From Candidatus Aenigmatarchaeota archaeon (lineage in GTDB: Archaea; Aenigmatarchaeota; Aenigmatarchaeia; QMZP01), in the NCBI GenBank assembly GCA_016198585.1, contig JACQII010000001.1, positions 1-64,000 on the forward strand: DNA of 64,000 nt, in the 5' to 3' direction. The position numbers and the translations under genes were made by a program. Positions 35,993 to 43,700 of this stretch are shown here, piece after piece (the first letter of the stretch is position 1; each line of letters begins with the position of its first letter). The notes under the pieces are model-generated. The model saw nothing but the letters and a program-made list of their open reading frames with translations, made no database searches and had not been told where the DNA came from.

Positions 35993-36562
35993 TTAGTGCG
36001 TGCCAGGAGCAGCCGCCGGCTTGGCGCCACCGCCGCTGCCCTCGTCACGGAGGAAGAACATCACGACCGCGAGGATCACGATGAAGAAGATGATCGTCCA
36101 CCAGTCCGAACTGATCGACGCCGAGGGGAGCAGGAAGCCTGCGCCAGCTCCAAAGAAGATCAGCAACGCTGCAGCGACGATGAACAGCACGAAGATCCAC
36201 TTCCAGCCCGAGGGCGCGAAGATGGTCTCGGTCTTGAACCCCAGCAGCCCGAGCAGGATGATCAGGAACAGGATGCCCGTGCCGGCCACGAGGCCCGCGC
36301 CGGAGATATTCTGCAGGAATGACACGATCCCGGGGTTGACCGAGGCGAAGAGCATCACGAAGAACGCCAGGATCAGCGAGACCAACCCAGCAGCGGACTT
36401 GGGCAGGCGGTCGCCGGCGGCGAACTTGATGACCCCGTAGAAGATCGCCAGCGCCAGGAGGAAGGGAAAGAGGAACTGGAAGAATCCGAGGCTCACCATG
36501 TTCGACAGCATTTGCTGGAAGCCGCCGAAGCCAACCCCGATTTGGAACAGTACGGGCAGCAT
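35993..36562 (-). CDS. Polytopic membrane protein of unknown function
   Basis: The 189-residue protein has about five membrane segments (including FLFPFLLALAIFYGVIKFAA and GTGILFLIILLGLLGFK) and a short Gly/Ala/Pro C-terminus. It is not a recognised pilus or archaellum membrane protein, although it lies beside the secretion-ATPase genes. TTTATAAAG (minus strand, about 36590) is 25-30 bp before its ATG. Confidence 0.55.
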   Translation of the reverse strand: MLPVLFQIGVGFGGFQQMLSNMVSLGFFQFLFPFLLALAIFYGVIKFAAGDRLPKSAAGLVSLILAFFVMLFASVNPGIVSFLQNISGAGLVAGTGILFLIILLGLLGFKTETIFAPSGWKWIFVLFIVAAALLIFFGAGAGFLLPSASISSDWWTIIFFIVILAVVMFFLRDEGSGGGAKPAAAPGTH

Positions 36563-36646
36563 AGATACGACTGTATTGGGGCCGTAACTTTATAAACCTT
36601 CGTCAGCAGCGTTCGCGCCTGCGTGAAACAGTCGCCGTCCAGGCCG

Positions 36647-37147
36647 TCAGCGTAGGCCGCGGCCCTTCCTGCCCGCGGAGGTGCGCCCACGATAGGTGCG
36701 CCCGCGGTGGGAAGCGTAGCGCATGAGCTGCCGGTCCGCCCGGATGACCGGATGGTCGGGATCGATCAGGATGACCTCGAACCACTTCGTGACGCCGTCC
36801 TCCCCGACCCAGTAGCTGTTCACGATCTCCAGGTTGGGGAACTTGCGCGCGGCCCGCTGCTCGGCGATGCGCTGCTTGGACACTCCCGGAGCGAAGTAGT
36901 GGCCGAACGCCGCCGGCCGCCTGCCGCCGGCGGGGTGGGGACGCTTCCGCTTGCCGCGGACGACGCGGACGCGCGCGACCACGAAGCCCTGCTTCGCCTG
37001 GTAGCCGAGGGCGCGCGCGCGGGCGATCTTGGTCGGTTTCTCGACGCGCACGATGGACGGCTCCTTGCGGAAGGCGATGAGCCTCTGCTTGTAGAGCCCG
37101 CCGAGCGACGCTTTCGGTTTCTTCCACATCTCCGCTGCGTGGTCCAT
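36647..37147 (-). CDS. rpl15e: Large ribosomal subunit protein eL15
   Basis: The 166-residue protein has [17 protein letters not shown], the conserved [20 protein letters not shown], and the C-terminal [20 protein letters not shown] and [20 protein letters not shown], all diagnostic of eL15. It is somewhat shorter than the usual 190-195 residues, mostly by a reduced middle loop. ATTTAAATA lies 22-28 bp before the ATG at 37147. Confidence 0.94.
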   Translation of the reverse strand: MDHAAEMWKKPKASLGGLYKQRLIAFRKEPSIVRVEKPTKIARARALGYQAKQGFVVARVRVVRGKRKRPHPAGGRRPAAFGHYFAPGVSKQRIAEQRAARKFPNLEIVNSYWVGEDGVTKWFEVILIDPDHPVIRADRQLMRYASHRGRTYRGRTSAGRKGRGLR

Positions 37148-37204
37148 ATGCACAGTACTCGCGAAAGTATTTAAATCTGCCACCATAATAGCAGGGAGAG
37201 AGCT

Positions 37205-37486
37205 ATGCACGCAGCAGTCAAAGTCATCGCCGGCCTCATCGTGTTGGTGATCGGTCTTGCCCTGCTCGTGGACTCGGTCATCCCGCTGTCGGGACGCCAG
37301 GGAACCACGATCGGCGGCATCACCATCAACTGGTTCGACAACTTCGCCATCGTCGTGACCGGCGTCATCCCGATCCTCCTGATCCTGGTCGGGCTCTTCG
37401 TCGTCTGGCTCGAGGCTGATGAGCTGAAGGCGAGGAAAGAGATCGCCGAGCCTGAGCCGGCCAAGAAGGACGAGAAGAAGAAGTAG
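37205..37486 (+). CDS. Small two-helix membrane protein of unknown function
   Basis: The 93-residue protein has two membrane helices ([20 protein letters not shown] and [20 protein letters not shown]) and a charged Lys/Glu C-terminal tail. The loop ([17 protein letters not shown]) is not recognised. GGGAGAGAG precedes the ATG. The TTTAAAT element at about 37171 is shared with the divergent eL15 gene. Confidence 0.6.
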   Translation: MHAAVKVIAGLIVLVIGLALLVDSVIPLSGRQGTTIGGITINWFDNFAIVVTGVIPILLILVGLFVVWLEADELKARKEIAEPEPAKKDEKKK

Positions 37487-37515
37487 TTTTTTGTTTTCTC
37501 TTTTTCCCTTTTCAT
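37487..37515 (+). terminator. T-rich terminator
   Basis: Just after the stop codon the plus strand reads TTTTTTGTTTTCTC and TTTTTCCCTTTT. Oligo-T runs without a hairpin are the typical archaeal terminators. Confidence 0.5.
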
Positions 37516-37577
37516 GCGGTCCCAGCCCAAGGACGGTCGCATCGTCTCGCCTGTTGTCTGGGTGTCCTGAAAAGGGA

Positions 37578-38366
37578 CTATTTGGCGTCTTTCCAGACCT
37601 GGGAGAACAGCGGCGCGGCCATCGACTGGACGGCGTGTTCAGAGGTCGTCCAGAGGGCCATGTCCTGGCTCTCGTGGACCGTGTCTTCGGTCAGCGCCAT
37701 CAGCAGGTGCTTCCCGTCGACGACCGCCACGCGGCCGACCGGGGCTCGGATGTTGCGCACGTCGGCCACTTCGGACAGCTGCTTCACGACCTTGTGATCC
37801 TTGAACGGCCCGGCGATCTTGATCTTGATGCCCCGCTTGGCGAGCTTCTTCAGGGTCCGGAAGTGGTTGCTATGGATGTCCGCCATGCCCTTTTCGGTCG
37901 TCAGAATCTCGACCTGGGCTGTCGCCTTCTTGAGCATGGACTGGAGCTGCATGGTGATCAGCCGCGAGCCCTTCAGCGTCCCGGTCATATCCGTTGGTTG
38001 GATGAAGCTCAGGCCTTCGGTGTGGATCTTCTCGAGCTCGGTCAGGATCGTGGACTCGCTGACCCGGTCGATCCGGGAAAGGATCTCTTCGTGCTTCTTG
38101 GTGAGGACGTCCTTGGTGCGCTCCATGGCCTCCGACGGCTTCAGCGCGACGTACTTGATCGGCTTGGAGTGCTGCACGATGACGAAACCCTTCTCGGCCA
38201 GCGACTCGAGGACATCATAGCTGCGGCTACGGGGGACGGCCGCGATCTCCGAGACCTCGGCTGCCGTGGCCACGCCTTTCGCCAGGAGCGCGACGTAGAT
38301 GTTGCGCTCGTACAGGTTGAGTCCGATGGACTTGAGTGCGTCCAGGACCTCTGTTTTTGCTACCAT
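37578..38366 (-). CDS. TrmB-family transcriptional regulator
   Basis: The 262-residue protein has an N-terminal winged helix ([39 protein letters not shown]), a coiled-coil dimerisation helix and a C-terminal domain with phospholipase D-like fold features ([20 protein letters not shown]). Archaeal TrmB proteins usually control sugar uptake or central metabolism by binding palindromes. No transporter or sugar operon adjoins it, so its regulon is unknown. Confidence 0.82.
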   Translation of the reverse strand: MVAKTEVLDALKSIGLNLYERNIYVALLAKGVATAAEVSEIAAVPRSRSYDVLESLAEKGFVIVQHSKPIKYVALKPSEAMERTKDVLTKKHEEILSRIDRVSESTILTELEKIHTEGLSFIQPTDMTGTLKGSRLITMQLQSMLKKATAQVEILTTEKGMADIHSNHFRTLKKLAKRGIKIKIAGPFKDHKVVKQLSEVADVRNIRAPVGRVAVVDGKHLLMALTEDTVHESQDMALWTTSEHAVQSMAAPLFSQVWKDAK

Positions 38367-38426
38367 ATCGTCACCATTTACTTTGCTGGCAGATGCTTAA
38401 ATCCTTGCCGGCGTATGGAATTGACC

Positions 38427-38446
38427 GAAAGCTTTATAAAGCTTTC
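38427..38446. promoter_or_regulatory. Perfect 20-bp palindrome around a TATA box, upstream of the TrmB gene
   Basis: GAAAGCTTTATAAAGCTTTC is identical on both strands and includes BRE-like GAAA on both sides of CTTTATAAAG. It lies about 60-80 bp before the TrmB start; a second TATA-like element (GGATTTAAGC, about 38394-38404) lies closer. The core promoter ACCGAAAGCTTTATAA is repeated before the 69-residue gene near 54270. It may be a strong symmetrical promoter, an operator, or both. Confidence 0.5.
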
Positions 38447-38458
38447 ACTACGGCCTAG

Positions 38459-40387
38459 TTACACATGAGGGCCCTTGGTGGCGATCCCGGCCGGGGAGGC
38501 CTGGCGCGCCTGCAGGCTGTAGAGCCGCCGGACCCGTTCGAGGTCGTCGGCCTCCTGCGGGCCTTTGTCCGGGCGGAGCCGCACCACGCGGGGGAACCGC
38601 AGGGCGAAACCTGAGGAGTAGGTCGGCGACCGCTGGATCTCCTCATACCCGACTTCCACCACCACGTGCGGCCGGATCGTCACCTGGTTGCCGCGCTCGG
38701 CGGTGACGAGCGGCTTGAGCAGCGCGGTCAGCTCCTCGAACGTCACACCCTTGCCCTTCTCCTTGATGCCGGTCCCGATCATGCCACACTCCCGGAACGT
38801 CTCGCCGTCGCGGCACCCCAGGACGAGGGAGCCGAACCAGCCCGTCCGCTTGCCGGTCCCCCACACGCCGCCGATGATCGCGAGGTCGAGGTTCTCCATG
38901 GTCGGCTTCACCTTGAGCCAGTAGCCGACGCGCCGGCCGGGCTGGTAGGCTGCATCCTGGTTCTTCACCATGAGCCCTTCCTGGGCGGCGGCCAGGGCCT
39001 CGCGGTAGAAGGCCGCAGCCTGCTGGGCGTCAGTGGTCTCCAGGTGCCGGGCGAACTGGAGCTTCCCCGGGATCGGCTTCACGACCCGTTGCAGGAGCGC
39101 CCACCGCTCGCGTTGCGGCATCCGGAACAGGCTCGCGCCGTCCAGGGAGACGATGTCGAAGAGGTTCACCTGGACCGGAATCTCCTTCGCGATCTGCTCG
39201 ATGTCATATTTCCTCTTGATCCGCTGGGAGAGGAACTGGAACGGCATCGGCTTGCCCTGGCGGAAGCCGAGCATCTCGCCTTCCACGATCGCCTCCTTCG
39301 CGGCGATTGCCTGCTTCGTCCAGGCCGCCACTTCGGGGAACTGGGCCGTGACGTCCTCGAGCCGGCGCGTGAAGAGCCAGACCCGGTCGCCCTGCTTGTG
39401 GATCGAGAGCCGCGCGCCATCGTACTTCCACTCGAGAGCTGCATTCGGGTATGCAGCCAGAGCAGCCTCCAGGCTCGGCGCCTTCTCGGAGAGCAGGACG
39501 TGATAGGGCTTGCCGGGCTCGAGGCCGATGGACTCCAGGCCGCGCAGGCCGCGCTCCTTCGCGATCCGGGCGATCTCACCATAGTCCGACCGGAGGTACC
39601 AGGCCATCTCGATCGCGTCGGTGACCGCCGCCTTCAGCCGGGCGCCCAGGGTGTCGTCCTTCACGATGACCAGGTCGGTCTTCCCCGCAGGCTTCCAGAG
39701 GTCGAGCTTCCCGATCTCTCCTGCCGGTCGAGTGACGACGCGATTGCGCTCCCGCAGCCGGCGGTCGAGCGCCATGCCGTCCTCGGCGATGATGCGCAGG
39801 CCCTCTGCCTCGACCGCGGCGGCCCGCGGCCCCCACACCACGTCGGCGAAGAACGCCCGGGCGATCGCGTCCCGGATCACGCCTTCCGCGACGCCGACCC
39901 GCAGCGTTCCCAGCGTGGTGCGCACGATGTACTTGGCTTCCGCGGGCGTGGCGAACGACAGCAGTTCAGTGACGAGGGAAAGTTTCCGGTCGACTGCGCC
40001 CTTGCCCTCCACGGCGGCGACGGCCTGCAGGTTCTCGACCACCTTCTCGACGGTGAGCCGCCTGCTGGCGAGGGTGCGCTGCCGCTTCCGGCTGGTGAGG
40101 TCGTCGATGACCTTCCCCAGGTCGCCCGAGGCGGTGAAGCGCGCGACGACGTCCTGCTCGCTGAACCCGGTCGCGAGGGCGATGGCCTTGATCATGAGCT
40201 GGTTGGCGATGCCGATCTCGCGGTCGCTCCAGGCAGGGAAGACGGTCCCCTGCAGGAGCAGTACGACCCGTTGCAGAAGCGGCGCGGGTGTGTCTTCCAG
40301 CAGGGAGGCGATCGCCCCGACCTTCTTCAGCCTGCCCGACGTCCGTCCAAGGAGCTCGTACGTGTCCACCAGCCGGGCATACTCCAT
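38459..40387 (-). CDS. lig: ATP-dependent DNA ligase
   Basis: The 642-residue enzyme has an N-terminal alpha-helical DNA-binding domain, the adenylation site with motif I EWKYDGARLSIHK, motif III-like ANLFDIVSLDGA region (here VNLFDIVSLDGASLFRMP), motif IV EGLMVKNQDAAY and motif V GYWLKVKPTM. It seals nicks in replication and repair. It is longer than the usual archaeal 560-600 residues because of about 60 extra residues (GLRIIAEDGMALDRR to about DLVIVKDDTLGARL) before the YLRSDYGEIA segment. CTTTTTAAC lies about 25 bp before the ATG. Confidence 0.93.
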   Translation of the reverse strand: MEYARLVDTYELLGRTSGRLKKVGAIASLLEDTPAPLLQRVVLLLQGTVFPAWSDREIGIANQLMIKAIALATGFSEQDVVARFTASGDLGKVIDDLTSRKRQRTLASRRLTVEKVVENLQAVAAVEGKGAVDRKLSLVTELLSFATPAEAKYIVRTTLGTLRVGVAEGVIRDAIARAFFADVVWGPRAAAVEAEGLRIIAEDGMALDRRLRERNRVVTRPAGEIGKLDLWKPAGKTDLVIVKDDTLGARLKAAVTDAIEMAWYLRSDYGEIARIAKERGLRGLESIGLEPGKPYHVLLSEKAPSLEAALAAYPNAALEWKYDGARLSIHKQGDRVWLFTRRLEDVTAQFPEVAAWTKQAIAAKEAIVEGEMLGFRQGKPMPFQFLSQRIKRKYDIEQIAKEIPVQVNLFDIVSLDGASLFRMPQRERWALLQRVVKPIPGKLQFARHLETTDAQQAAAFYREALAAAQEGLMVKNQDAAYQPGRRVGYWLKVKPTMENLDLAIIGGVWGTGKRTGWFGSLVLGCRDGETFRECGMIGTGIKEKGKGVTFEELTALLKPLVTAERGNQVTIRPHVVVEVGYEEIQRSPTYSSGFALRFPRVVRLRPDKGPQEADDLERVRRLYSLQARQASPAGIATKGPHV

Positions 40388-40472
40388 GAGCTAAGTGTGG
40401 TCGGCCGTCGTTAAAAAGGGACACCGGCAGGCGGTTGCGGTGCTGCCGATGGGGCGAGGGCGGGAGTTCGCA

Positions 40473-40598
40473 CTAGATCATGTGCGAACAGGTCTTGCAC
40501 ACCCACGAGCCCTCGATGAGGATGAGTTCCTCCGTATACTCGCCACAGTCATCGCATACGCCGAACTCCTCTTTGTTGGCGCTCGTCATCCGTACCAT
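40473..40598 (-). CDS. 41-residue zinc-finger microprotein
   Basis: An ATG at 40596-40598 opens a 41-codon frame ending in TAG at 40473-40475, preceded by GGAGGTGAT. It contains FGVCDDCGEYTEEL and GSWVCKTCSHM, a C-x2-C...C-x2-C zinc ribbon. It copies the last third of the upstream 140-residue protein (GICDECGEYTEDL ... GEWLCRDCA) and lies 28 bp behind it, so it is very likely a real gene of the same operon and a partial paralogue. Too short for automated gene finders. Confidence 0.75.
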   Translation of the reverse strand: MVRMTSANKEEFGVCDDCGEYTEELILIEGSWVCKTCSHMI

Positions 40599-40626
40599 CG
40601 CATCACCTCCGGAATCATCATGTCCT

Positions 40627-41049
40627 TCACTCTTCCTCGTAGACCGCGCAGTCCCTGCAGAGCCACTCGCCGTGGGTCGAGACCAGGTCTTCGGTGTACT
40701 CGCCGCACTCGTCGCAGATGCCGACGTCCTCTTCCCGCGGCAGCTCCTCCTCGACGACGTCGAGGACCCTGGTCAGCCGCTTCGCCAGCCTGCCGTCCTT
40801 ATCCTCCAACCACCGGGAGGCTTCTCCGGTGTAGCACGAGGGGCAGATCGGCTCCTCTCCCGCCGAGCCGCATTTCGCGCAGTGAACCTCGCCGCTGCCG
40901 CTGAAGTGCGAGATCAGGGAGTTGTGGAACTTCCGGAATCCCTTCTCCAGGCGGGCCGGGATCATGTCCTGGATGTCCTGCGCCATGCAGTCCATGCAGA
41001 CGAACGCAGCCGCAGGCTCCTTGCACATGTTGCACGCTAAGGCTTCCAT
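40627..41049 (-). CDS. Treble-CxxC zinc-ribbon protein of unknown function (paralogue 1)
   Basis: The 140-residue protein has three zinc-binding modules: CNMCKEP with FVCMDC, CAKCGSAG with CPSCYTG, and CDECGEY with CRDCAV. Between the first two lies a helical stretch (IPARLEKGFRKFHNSLISHF). The family is not recognised. It shares the first two modules and the helix with the 137-residue protein before the asparaginase. A GGAGGTCTCGT site precedes the ATG and CTTATATAG is the likely TATA. It is divergent from the Lrp gene. Confidence 0.75.
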   Translation of the reverse strand: MEALACNMCKEPAAAFVCMDCMAQDIQDMIPARLEKGFRKFHNSLISHFSGSGEVHCAKCGSAGEEPICPSCYTGEASRWLEDKDGRLAKRLTRVLDVVEEELPREEDVGICDECGEYTEDLVSTHGEWLCRDCAVYEEE

Positions 41050-41290
41050 ACGAGACCTCCTTGCTTCCCCTTGGAGGCCGTCTATATAAGCTGATGGGTG
41101 AAAAAGTGGGAAAATATCCCGCTAAAAGGTAAAAAAAGAGGAAAAAGGCATATTTAGCGGAATTTTATTCTTAAAAAGATAAAAAAGAAGGCTTTTCATT
41201 CCAAAAGGAGAGACGAATATCATGCCGAAAAAGACCTGAAAAGGACAAAAAAGTCCGAAAACTTTTAAATACATGGGATATCATTCATCC
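41050..41290. promoter_or_regulatory. AT-rich divergent promoter region with phased A-tracts
   Basis: This intergenic stretch is strikingly A-rich compared with its surroundings. Runs of 4-7 A lie at about 41101, 41111, 41124, 41131, 41142, then 41173, 41181, 41203, and 41228, 41239, 41247, 41258, mostly 8-13 bp apart. Such phasing makes DNA curve. The region serves the zinc-protein gene (minus, TATA near 41082-41091) and Lrp (plus, CTTTTAAATA at 41262). Confidence 0.55.
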
Positions 41291-41746
41291 ATGAACGCGC
41301 TGGACGAGAAGGACCGGAAGATCCTCGAGCTGCTTCGGCAGAACGCGAAGCTGACCACGCAGCAGATCTCGAAGAAGACCCTGATCCCCATCACGACGGT
41401 CCACAACCGGATCAAGAAGATGGAGTCCACGGGCATCATCAAAGGCTACACCGTCCTGGTCGACCACAAGAAGCTCGGCAAGGACGTGCTGGCCTTCATC
41501 CTCCTGGCGGTGAGCTACGTCCTCCCCTCCGGGAAGAAGATCTCACAGGCCGACCTGGCGAAGGCCATTGGCCGGATGCCCGAGGTTGAAGAAGTGCACA
41601 TCGTGACCGGGGGGACAGACATCATCATCAAGATCCGCGTCAAGGATATGGACGAGCTCAACACCTTCGTCATCACCCGCCTCCGCAACCTCGAGGGCGT
41701 CGAGAACACGCAGACGATCATCGCGCTTTCCACGCCGAACGTCTGA
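41291..41746 (+). CDS. Lrp/AsnC-family transcriptional regulator
   Basis: The 151-residue protein has an N-terminal helix-turn-helix (DEKDRKILELLRQNAKLTTQ, IPITTVHNRIKKMESTGIIK) and a C-terminal RAM ligand domain (VEEVHIVTGGTDIIIKIRVK). Members sense amino acids such as leucine or asparagine. It is convergent with the asparaginase gene and divergent from the zinc-protein operon. The ATG at 41291 lies 20-27 bp from the TATA box and fits a leaderless message; ATG 41273 is the alternative. Confidence 0.88.
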   Translation: MNALDEKDRKILELLRQNAKLTTQQISKKTLIPITTVHNRIKKMESTGIIKGYTVLVDHKKLGKDVLAFILLAVSYVLPSGKKISQADLAKAIGRMPEVEEVHIVTGGTDIIIKIRVKDMDELNTFVITRLRNLEGVENTQTIIALSTPNV

Positions 41747-41801
41747 GTGCCGTTGTTGATGATAGCGAGGCCGAAGCCGTCGCTGCCTGAGACCTCGCGG
41801 G

Positions 41802-42995
41802 TCAGCTCGGCTGCGAATTCTTGATCTTCGAGAAGATATTCCCCATGACCTCCATCAGCTGGGTGTTGCTCTCGTACAGCCGTCGGGTCAGCTCATGGTA
41901 GCGCGCCATCTCGCCCATCACGTCCAGGGTCTTCGGCCCGCCGTTGGCGTGGCCGTTCGGGCCAAGCTGCCAGATCTCGCCGGCGACGTTGGTCCACATG
42001 AGCTTGCGCACGGATTCAATGTCACCCTTGTGCCCGAGCGCCCACATCATCTTGGTGTACGCCGATTCCTGGGTCATGTCCAGGGTGGGGATGACGCCCA
42101 TGTCCATGAACCGCTTGCCGGTCTCGTACCTGGACAGGTCGGTCTCGTAACAGGCCTGGGACGTCACGGCGACGATCTTGCCTTCCGCCAGCCACTCCTT
42201 GACCTTGGGGACCAGGGTGTCCCTCCCGTTGATCGGCATGTCCCCGAGGCCGTAGGCCTGGATGATCACCGCACGGGTCTTCTCCTTGATGCTGTCCATG
42301 AGGTCGGTGTTGAAGCCCGGCGCCAGCATGAGCATGAAGACCCGCGTGTCGAGTTGCGTGTCGAGGATGGGCTCCTGGTCCTTGTAGCCGTTCTTGTACG
42401 AGATCTGCAGGATCGGGTTCATCAGGATGTGCTTGTCCTTGACCAGGCCGACGAGCGGGTAGTTGATCGTGTCGAACGCGTCCAATTCCGACCGCTCGAG
42501 GAACTTGGACTTCTTGGCGCGGCAGCCCCGGATGATCTTGCCGTGGAAGACGATGTGGACGCCGCGGATGTCGTTCTCGACCCCGAACGCGGCCACCCGC
42601 ACGGCGTCGAGCAGGTTGCGCTTCGCATCCGTCTGCGCCTCGTTCCAGGGCCGCTGCGACCCGGTGACGATGATGGGCTTGCTCGCCCGCTGGATCATGA
42701 AGCTCAGCATCGAGGACGTGTAGGCCATCGTGTCGGTCCCGTGGGTGACGACGATCCCGTCGACATACTGGAGCTCCTTGTAGACGGCGACAGCGATCCG
42801 CGTCCAGTCCTCCGGTGTCATGTCAGAAGAATCCTTGTTCATCAGTTGGACCGGCCGGATCACGGCGATCTCCTGCAGCTCCTCGAGCTCGTTGAGCATC
42901 TCGTTCAGCATGTACGATGGCTTGAGCCCTTTCTCGGAGTCGCTGCACGCGATCGTGCCGCCGGTCGCGATGATGGCAATGGTCTTTCGGCTCAT
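41802..42995 (-). CDS. L-asparaginase, type I, with extended C-terminus
   Basis: The 397-residue protein has both active-site motifs: ATGGTIACSDSEKG (first Thr) and VVTHGTDTMAYTSSML (second Thr), then IVTGSQRPWNEAQTDAKRNL. It hydrolyses asparagine to aspartate and ammonia. It lacks the N-terminal domain of archaeal GatD, so it is more probably a free asparaginase than the tRNA amidotransferase subunit. About 50 C-terminal residues (from GPNGHANGG) are extra and helical. The start overlaps the stop of the zinc protein as ATGA. Confidence 0.85.
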   Translation of the reverse strand: MSRKTIAIIATGGTIACSDSEKGLKPSYMLNEMLNELEELQEIAVIRPVQLMNKDSSDMTPEDWTRIAVAVYKELQYVDGIVVTHGTDTMAYTSSMLSFMIQRASKPIIVTGSQRPWNEAQTDAKRNLLDAVRVAAFGVENDIRGVHIVFHGKIIRGCRAKKSKFLERSELDAFDTINYPLVGLVKDKHILMNPILQISYKNGYKDQEPILDTQLDTRVFMLMLAPGFNTDLMDSIKEKTRAVIIQAYGLGDMPINGRDTLVPKVKEWLAEGKIVAVTSQACYETDLSRYETGKRFMDMGVIPTLDMTQESAYTKMMWALGHKGDIESVRKLMWTNVAGEIWQLGPNGHANGGPKTLDVMGEMARYHELTRRLYESNTQLMEVMGNIFSKIKNSQPS

Positions 42996-43405
42996 GGGAG
43001 CACCTGAACATCCTTCCCCGCGGGGTTTATATAATCACATCTCTGGTGGTGGCCGCCAGCAGTGGCGCCGCAGCGCGGGCAGGTGTCATCCTTGCCGAAC
43101 GCGAACTCCCGGGAAAACCGGGCGGCGAGCGGTCGGTCGACGCTGCGCATCCATGCGGAGACGTGTTCGAGGTAGCAGCCCGAGCAGAGCAGAGTCGTGG
43201 CCGCATCCCGGCACGACCCGCATCGGACCGGTTCCGACGTGTAGGCGTCGAAGTAGAAGAGGAGCACGTTGTGGAAGCGCGAGAACTTCGGGGCCAGCCG
43301 GGAAGGCAGCCAGTCGCGGACTCGCTCCGCTAGGCAGTCGGGACAGACGAAGTTTCCAATCGCGTCCCGACACGTCTGGCATGCGCGGCTATCAGTATCA
43401 CCCAT
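42992..43405 (-). CDS. Treble-CxxC zinc-ribbon protein of unknown function (paralogue 2)
   Basis: The 137-residue protein has CQTCRDA with FVCPDC, then a helix (LPSRLAPKFSRFHNVLLFYF), CGSCRDA with CSGCYLE, and CPRCGATAGGHH. Pattern and helix align with the 140-residue paralogue at 40627-41049; conserved positions include FVCxDC, PxRLxxxFxxFHNxL and CxxCY. The third module differs. It lies directly before the asparaginase with an ATGA overlap. No known function; a metal- or redox-sensing partner is possible. Confidence 0.75.
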   Translation of the reverse strand: MGDTDSRACQTCRDAIGNFVCPDCLAERVRDWLPSRLAPKFSRFHNVLLFYFDAYTSEPVRCGSCRDAATTLLCSGCYLEHVSAWMRSVDRPLAARFSREFAFGKDDTCPRCGATAGGHHQRCDYINPAGKDVQVLP

Positions 43406-43414
43406 ACAGCAATC

Positions 43415-43512
43415 CTACCCGGTAAGAGGGGACAGCGCAGGCAGGCTGACCCCGCCTGCGCCGTTAGACCTGAACAGGAATGCCGTCCAGGTCTCCCAGG
43501 GTATGAGGGTAG
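43415..43512 (-). ncRNA. Predicted folded 5' leader of the zinc-protein/asparaginase operon
   Basis: Read on the minus strand, two hairpins lie inside a closing stem. P2 (43466-43494) has arms AGACCTGGACGG and CCTGTTCAGGTCT minus its first base: 12 pairs, two of them G-U, with loop CATTC. P3 (43435-43461) has GCGCAGGCGGG and CCTGCCTGCGC: 11 pairs, one G-U, loop GTCAG. CTACCC (43507-43512) can pair with GGGTAG (43415-43420) to close the junction. The three G-U pairs become A-C mismatches on the other strand, so the RNA must be the minus strand. A TTCTTAAATCA box at about 43528-43538 would start the RNA near its 5' end. Ligand unknown. Confidence 0.55.
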
Positions 43513-43682
43513 AGGCAGTTGGAAACGTGATTTAAGAACCGCTCCTAAAATCGGAGAGACAATAGTGGAGCAGGGTGTCGCGGCCGTTGAGCGTGGTCCT
43601 TGTGAGAATATGTTCAGACTATTATGAAAAGTTTAGTAAAAGCTTAAAAAGCTATCGCAAAGGCTTATAAACCATTTTTCCA
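43513..43682. promoter_or_regulatory. Divergent promoter region before the winged-helix/S-layer-like regulator
   Basis: The plus strand holds GGCTTATAAACC with TATA at about 43664-43671, and two related AGCTT-rich motifs (AAAAGCTTAAAAAGCT and AAGGCTTATAA). The minus-strand promoter TTCTTAAATCA lies near 43533. I see no gene in this stretch. Confidence 0.4.
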
Positions 43683-43700
43683 ATGCTTGTTTCCCTGGGG

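Noticed and set aside
41802-42995. GatD subunit of Glu-tRNA(Gln) amidotransferase
   Set aside because: The N-terminal GatD domain is absent and no gatE is adjacent; free asparaginase fits better, though a GatDE elsewhere cannot be excluded.
43431-43500. TPP-riboswitch-like words (GGCTGA, ACCTGA, AATGCC) on the plus strand
   Set aside because: The core pairs of the TPP aptamer cannot form, no thiamine gene follows, and the stem pairs with G-U are only consistent with a minus-strand RNA.
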